DNA from: Nephrocerus scutellatus
Lineage: Eukaryota > Arthropoda > Insecta > Diptera > Pipunculidae
Direction: 5' to 3'
Assembly (NCBI GenBank): GCA_947095585.1
Contig: OX352765.1
Coordinates: 21,048,254 to 21,112,253, forward strand
Length of the DNA stretch: 64,000 bases
Shown here: positions 58,477 to 64,000 of the stretch, in pieces
Position numbering within the stretch: position 1 is the stretch's first letter
How the letters are laid out: each line of letters opens with the position of its first letter
Notes under the pieces: model-generated
Told to the model about the DNA's origin: nothing
Databases searched by the model: none
Seen by the model: only the letters and a program-made list of their open reading frames with translations
Position numbers and translations under genes: made by a program

Positions 58477-58606
58477 CATTTTATTTGCCGAGCGAGTTCG
58501 GAATTCGAATGTCAAAACCAGCCAAAACCAGCCAAACAGCAGGTTTTCACAATTCCAAAGAAGGAATTCGACAGTGCAATTGTTGTTGTTCCTCGGCAAA
58601 TAAAAT
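58477..58606. mobile_element. MITE, ATTTTATTTGCCGAG family, copy 1
   Basis: CATTTTATTTGCCGAG at the left and CTCGGCAAATAAAAT at the right are near-perfect inverted ends. The interior (ccaaagaaggaattcgacag, gtgcaattgttgttgt) matches the reverse complement of 60991-61127. Confidence 0.7.
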
Positions 58607-58728
58607 ACGGCTATTATGTCATGTGTCAATTCTATAGACGAACTTAACTTAACGGAAAAGCCAAATTGTGCGTACTTTTTAACTGAAAGAAATACCTCCC
58701 TACTTTGTACAAAACGTTTTAGATTAAG

Positions 58729-58865
58729 GCGCTCTTACAATGGCAAAACTTAATACTTAAGTCTTACAAGATTGTATGGATTTCCAACATAGGGAGCAAA
58801 AATGTTTTTTTTTTCGTCAAAACCAAAATCCATACAAGTCTTAAGTACATCCATTGTAAGAGCGC
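58729..58865. mobile_element. MITE with GCGCTCTTACAATGG inverted ends
   Basis: GCGCTCTTACAATGG at 58729-58743 and its exact complement at 58851-58865. The similarity continues inward with gaps (tacttaag, gtatggattt), so nearly the whole 137-base element could fold on itself. Confidence 0.8.
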
Positions 58866-58921
58866 ACTAACTTACCAACCTTTCGACAAGTAAAGTCGGA
58901 ATAGTCGATTGTTTTATATGA

Positions 58922-59060
58922 TACTAGCTTTTCCCGGGAGCTCTGCCACCCGCACACATGAAAGCACGCCTTGCCATCACTACCACATGAGGGGTGTTCT
59001 ATTAGCTAAACCTAAACAAAGCGCCACCTTGATCGAATTCGCACTATGTGGTTTACCCAA
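58922..59060 (+). repeat. Family A repeat, truncated copy 3
   Basis: ACTAGCTTTTCCCGGGAGCT, then gccacccgcacacatgaa, aacctaaacaaa and cgcactatgtggttta match the first 130 bases of copies 1 and 2. It stops where a separate inverted-repeat element begins. Confidence 0.75.
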
Positions 59061-59327
59061 AACCTTCTGTATAGAAAGCCCGACTGTTCCGATCGTACAC
59101 CAGATACATGCTTAGTTTTATCCAAAACGTATTTGGATAAGTAATCAACTAAAGAGCAAAATTCATATAAAATTTTTCTGTTTCCCACTACCACATCTTA
59201 CGTTTCTTGCTCTTTGCGACTGCTTATTTTTTGTACACTGTATTCACATCCCACAAACACACATGCGTTTGGTCTTGGTTTACAGCATTAGTATGCGTAG
59301 AGTTGGGCTTTCTATAGAGAAGGTTTT
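59057..59327. mobile_element. Inverted-repeat element abutting family A copy 3
   Basis: aaaaccttctgtatagaaag at the left and ctttctatagagaaggtttt at the right are imperfect complements (about 27 bases in all), 215 bases apart. No target duplication was recognised. Confidence 0.5.
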
Positions 59328-59669
59328 GGTCCCTATATCCCTATGTATGCTTAGATCTTTAAAACTACGCAACGGATTTTGATGCGTAAAAAGTAAATGA
59401 CAAAAAAATGTTATTGTGGGATATCCATAAGAGATAGACATATACCATCGCGGAGTTTTCTGTAGACCTTTTCAATGTGTACAATACTTAGTACATTATT
59501 TTGATAAATCTCGTAGGATTCAAACTGCGTTTGCAATGTAAGCGGAAAAAATGTAATTATTTACGACATCACATTAGAAACCTCAAAAATAACAGTATTT
59601 CTCTACTATTTAATGGATGTTATTATACATATAAACCTTCCTCTTCAATCACTCTATCTATTAAAATAA

Positions 59670-60117
59670 AAACAACCCATAAAAATAAAAATGTTCTTGT
59701 AAATTCTCTAATCGGGGATACACACACACACACACACTGCGTGCTCGTTTTGAGGCAAAATCTTCCACCAAATGAATCAGCGGCAGCGAACAGCGCTGCT
59801 CACAAGGCACAGAGCTCAGACTTTGCCGTGATCTGATGCGATATAGCGATATTTAAAAATTGTATATTGGGGTCCCCAAGGGGCCGATCGCTCCAAATTT
59901 TTACAAAAAGTGTTTTCCATCGAAGACACACATGTGTACAAAATTTAAAGAAAATCGGGTAAATTTTGTAAATTTTGTATAGGAGCCCCCCGAACCCGAG
60001 GTCGAAAGTGTTGTCACCGGAAATATAACTACATGTGTGCAAAATTTCAATAAAATAGGGCCATATGAAGTGGGCTAAAAATTGATCAGAAAATCTGACC
60101 AACCAGCCAGCCAGCCA
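59670..60117 (-). repeat. Family B element (minus orientation)
   Basis: Reverse of copy 1 through aaaaacaacccat, AAATTCTCTA (59701-59710), a (ac)n run, agcgctgctcacaa, two internal units and ccagccagccagcca at 60117. It resembles copy 1 more than the others, including the agctcagact segment. The outer 5' end is missing. Confidence 0.8.
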
Positions 60118-60428
60118 TATTGTTTTGTTGTTGTTGTTGTTGTTGTTTTATTTGTTCAAACGAAAAGAGTGTAAAGGGCACCTTACGCGGTCATTAATAG
60201 TGTCATTAGTCATTAATATGTGATAAAGACATTAATAGTACATAATCATGTTAGTCGGAGTAATGAATAATGATGCTTGAGAAATGATGTGAATTCGAAT
60301 TTTCTATTTTCGTTTGTACATTATTAATGTACACGGTCAATAATTGCCTTTTAGCGGTTAGGTATTGTTGAGAGGAGAGGACAAAAGGAGATATCTGTAA
60401 GCTTGTATGTACTTTGAACTCTTGTAAA

Positions 60429-60652
60429 GGGTGTCCCGACAAGAGCACCGGATTTGATACTTTAGACTTAGACACTCACAAAAGTTTAGCTCTCTGGGTC
60501 GTGGTCGTGTGGAAGTTGGTTTAAAAGGACCTCAAAAAGTCGAAAAAAATATTCAACGCATCACAAGTGACAAATGTCAAAAAAATATCACCGTACAACT
60601 CGTATTAACAAAATGGCGGCAAATTTAATCCAGCGCTCTTGTTGGGACACCC
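60429..60652. mobile_element. Family D element with GGGTGTCCC inverted ends
   Basis: GGGTGTCCCGACAAGAGC at the left and GCTCTTGTTGGGACACCC at the right form inverted ends of about 27 bases with a few mismatches. The interior holds the ctctgggtcgtg and gacctcaaaaagtcg blocks shared with 24100-24350. Confidence 0.75.
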
Positions 60653-60990
60653 TATACATTGAGATGTGAGAATACAAGTTGACTTTCGTACGCTTTGAAT
60701 CGTTCAACATCACCGTTTTGCCTTTTACAGTCAAAAACATTAGAATGAAAAAAGAATGATATATAAACCGAAAGACAGACAGAGAGACACACGAAATTTA
60801 ATATACAAGTATGTTTATGTCGTGTTTTTTTTTTTAAATCCGGCGCAGATTGATTTTTTGGCTGTCAAGTTGTTTCTAAAAAAAACAATCTGCGGTAGAT
60901 CGGATTTCCCCTCTAATAGATCTTAATATTTTGGAAGATTTACTTCTCTTTTCATTAACTAAAACAACAACACATGCAACAAAATATCTT

Positions 60991-61127
60991 CATTTTATTT
61001 GCCGAGGAATAAGGAGTTACAACAACAATTGCACTATATTATTCCTTCTTTGAAATAAGAAAACATGCTGTTTTGCTGGTTTTCAAATTCTACCGAATTT
61101 ACTTATTCCTCAGCAAATAAAATACGC
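60991..61127. mobile_element. MITE, ATTTTATTTGCCGAG family, copy 2 (inverted)
   Basis: CATTTTATTTGCCGAGGAAT at the left and ATTCCTCAGCAAATAAAAT at the right. Its reverse complement matches copy 1 internally. A 50-base block after it (ctgaactcgagcgcagattt) is also shared with the flank of copy 1, so a larger unit was duplicated. Confidence 0.7.
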
Positions 61128-61229
61128 CTAATGTAAACAAACGATTCTCGGCTTTCGTGTTCGTTTTTTCGAGAAAAAATCTGAACTCGAGCGCAGATTT
61201 CTAAAACAACAAAAAAACGACATTAGAAA

Positions 61230-62639
61230 ACCATCACACATGACGCGACGGTATGGTAGTTACTGTTCAAATGTATCTCTTGTTTTTCATTTCTATCATT
61301 TATTTATTATTTTCGATTTATTATTTCTCTTTCGACGAACTTCTAAGAATAATAAACAAGAAACGTTTGCGGTAATAAAACTTTATTAGTCTTAAGGCTG
61401 CTTGTCGGCGCTAAAACCCTAGAGACTAAAGTTATAAGCCTAGTTCAGGTAGAACGTTATTCTAAGACGTACAATTACCTATCTATTAAGAGTTTTCTAT
61501 TGAAAATAACCGAAGCAGATATCAGGTAGGTAGATGGCAGGAATTATGTTGTTATGAGGAATGTGTTATCTTGGGTTTTTCGCGGGACTTTTTTTGCCTG
61601 ATGTTTTCTATCGATCAGGGACTAAACACATGCAACAACACCGACTTGGCATGACTTGGAAAGATGTTTCCCATCACTTTTGCATACCGCTTGAGAAAAT
61701 ACAGAAGTTTTCAAAAATGTTTGTAATTCAAATTCAGTAAGGAGATCAATCTGTGAAACAAAAAGCATGTGTTGGTGGTGTGTAACAAATTGATCTTTGT
61801 GGTAAATTCGAATTCAACATTGGAGAAACGACTTACCTTTTTCCACTGAAAAAAAAACTGATAGGACGGATATATGTCAACAAAATGAAAAATGATATAT
61901 ATTATACTTATACATAACTAAGAAGGTGGAATTTTATTCTGCAAGAATTATAATAAATTAGTATATGTAATGAAAAAAATAATACAATAATTGTCGAATT
62001 TAAAATATTTTTGCCACGGCAAATCTTGTTATGTAAGTGCACCGCAACAAACATTTTTTACAAAATATTTCCACACTGTGAATGTATTAAAAAAATGTTT
62101 ATACACATTTAACTGACATTGAACTTATAGAATTTTCATAAATCCATGGAAAAGTACTTAGCACTTAAGTTTTACGTGTTAATTGTTATTTGGTAAATGT
62201 TTTCTGTGGATCAAAGTCTAGCAAAAAGGAAATAAAAATTTTCAAAAAAATTGAATAATCTTTTTCTTTTACTACATTGATTCTATGATCGCTATGTGTA
62301 TTGGGATTGTAGAAGTAAAAGCGCCTCTTGGGGAAAATATTAAAATGCAATGAACAAGCCAAATTACATTTGTGATTTGTCTCAGCGGAGGAAATTGCTT
62401 TAAAATTAAAATGTCAAATTTCTTGTTCTTTGGGTTAGAAATTTATCCGCCAGGAGGATTCGTGACCATCAATAGAGCTCAAGCTGCACAACTGCTAGCC
62501 GATCATCGACATCATCACTTAACCAGGGTTACAGATCGCGGGTTAATCTTTCTTTCAAACAATGTCATTCATTTCTGTACTTGCATGCTTCGGGTATCCG
62601 CTAGCCACCTCTATCTATATACATGTGTTTTAATTATAG
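61230..62639. other. Intergenic sequence, nothing recognised
   Basis: A+T-rich. I support no coding region, RNA or repeat boundary. Confidence 0.4.
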
Positions 62640-62970
62640 GGGCCATGAGAACCTGCCCAACAGCGGGCATGTAGGTTATTCTTGGGCTACTCCCACTACA
62701 CTTGGTGGAAAAGAACCAATTCAGGGAAACAAAGTTACGTTTGGGTCAATGGCAATCAAAGAAAATGCTGGTGAACTATAACCCAAAGAGTTCTCGCCTG
62801 ATATTGCGACTTAGAAGTAATGTAAGAATCATTACGGGTTTCCTAACAGGACATTTCAAACTGTAAGGGAAACCAAAAAATTTAAAATTAGAAGAGGATG
62901 GCAGCTGCAGACTCTGTGGTGAAGCGGAGCAGACCCCGTGGCATCTTCTCAACGAATGCGTAGCAACGAT
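62640..62970 (+). pseudogene. LINE RNase H tail remnant, fourth family
   Basis: Frames encode NPKSSRLILRLRSNV, RIITGFLTGHFKL and, after a shift, LEEDGSCRLCGEAEQTPWHL with LLNECVA. This is the C-terminal C-x2-C...H...C end of LINE ORF2 proteins, of a family different from 568-923 (C-R-L-C-G-E rather than C-R-F-C-A-E). Confidence 0.7.
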
Positions 62971-63529
62971 CCGACAAAGAAGATATCACATAGGAACTCA
63001 CGTAATCTCGCGACATTCACTGAATCCGCTCCATATTATTACGTTCTGAAGAGCCATTGTGATAGAGGGGGTGCTATAGGGACGGGCATACACTGTCTCC
63101 GTAGCACAAGTCAGGGGGAACGGGGAAGTGCGATAGATCCACATGGGTCGCATTGCTATTACACCCCATTTAGCATCATCATCTACATATATATTTCTAG
63201 GTTCAGTAAGAATTGGATTGTAGTCCAGCACTGTTTTTGGTGTGCCTCTTGAAATTCAAGCGGTGCTTCTTTATAGCCCAGAAACAGTATGTGGATTTTT
63301 TATGTTTGTATGTCGTAGCACTTCTTTTTGTCTTAGGGCTGAGATCCAGGGCCTAGATTCTGATCAAGTGACAAATGACAAAGTTTCGTGACTTTGTACT
63401 AAAATTTCAACTGCTGTAAAATGACAATTTATTGTGAGTTCTAAAATGCGATACTGATGATGTCTTAACCTTCTATTTAATAGATACACATCCATACAAT
63501 AAAGTTTAAGTTTAACCAAATTTTATTTT
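62971..63529. other. Intergenic sequence, nothing recognised
   Basis: No supported feature between the LINE tail and the last family B copy. Confidence 0.4.
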
Positions 63530-63893
63530 TCTCTCTATATTAATTTTGCGTGCCCGTGGCTGCCTGGCTGACTGTTGGGTAGAATATGTGATCAATTTTT
63601 AACACAATTCCTTAAGACTGATTTTATTCAAACTTTGCACACATGTGTAATTCCCATGACAACACTTTCCACTAAAATTTGGGCCCCTCGGGGTCGGCGG
63701 GCTCCCATACAATTTTTTTTACATGATCTACCCGATTTTCTTCAAATTTTATACGCATGTGGAGATGTGGTATGGGTGCCCCCCGAACCCAGGGCCCGAT
63801 CACTTCCAAATTTTTACAAAAAGTGTTGTCCATCGGACAACATGTGTATAAAGTTTGAAGAAAATCGGGTTAATTTTTTTTAAATTTGTATGG
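63530..63893 (+). repeat. Family B element at the right edge
   Basis: ttctctctatattaattttgcgtgcccg start, short ggctgcctggctg run, two or three internal units, the last of which is inverted (ggcccgatcacttccaaatt, then aaaaagtgttgtccatcgga). It lacks the TAGAGAATTT end. Confidence 0.65.
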
Positions 63894-64000
63894 GGCTGGA
63901 TTCCACCGAGCTTTATTGTGGGTCGCCTATAATAATGTCCGTAATTTCTCCTGCTGTCTTCCATAGCTGGCAAATTAGCTTCAACTACAATTGCACTGGT

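Noticed and set aside
1..64000. CRISPR arrays, bacterial operons, toxin or phage genes
   Set aside because: Introns, repeat types and gene content are those of an insect genome; tandem arrays here have diverged 95-125 base units without spacers.

Overview
This is insect nuclear DNA, most likely from a higher fly (Diptera, Cyclorrhapha) with a repeat-rich genome. The evidence is many GT-AG introns, several as short as 50-80 bases, an A+T-rich background, and two genes whose products closely resemble Drosophila proteins as I remember them. I cannot name the species. There is no operon-like organisation, CRISPR array or rRNA.

Two long genes lie on the + strand and can be read exon by exon with every splice phase consistent. 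The first (1970-17078, 20 exons, 1,685 residues) is a ferlin: several C2 domains and a C-terminal membrane anchor. It is probably the orthologue of Drosophila misfire, which acts in sperm plasma membrane breakdown at fertilisation. The second (36627-56998, 16 exons, 1,190 residues) is TrpA1, the TRPA cation channel for noxious heat and chemicals: ankyrin repeats, six membrane segments and the pore are all recognisable. A TATA box and initiator with canonical spacing precede its first exon. The two genes share orientation but nothing here links their functions.

The rest is a dense mosaic of transposon remains. Non-LTR retrotransposon (LINE) fragments of at least four families lie at about 1-1700, 3575-4015, 6970-7745, 11000-11560, 14030-14640, 17340-17640, 20000-21280, 28460-29510, 32330-33110, 40020-40518, 43030-43270, 53960-55860 and 62640-62970. 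There are also a copia-type reverse transcriptase scrap (51236-51545), a mariner-like transposase scrap (about 26300-26870), a Helitron helicase pseudogene (35071-35540), a tRNA-derived SINE with a 10-base target duplication (54910-55213), and at least eight MITE-like inverted-repeat elements.

One non-autonomous family ('family B') has eight copies in 64 kb. It carries inverted AAATTCTCTA/TAGAGAATTT subterminal motifs and, in the largest copy, about eight tandem units of roughly 117 bases. That layout recalls Helentron-derived DINE-1 elements. The largest copy ends about 20 bases before TrpA1 exon 2 and so supplies DNA next to that splice acceptor.

One unrecognised pair of phase-compatible exons (24693-24837 and 24918-25097) may belong to a third gene or a pseudogene. 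The most interesting items are that exon pair, the family B elements, a GC-AG intron in TrpA1, a ferlin intron that would stay in frame if retained, and several nested insertions whose order can be read. I did not find a convincing new biochemical system.
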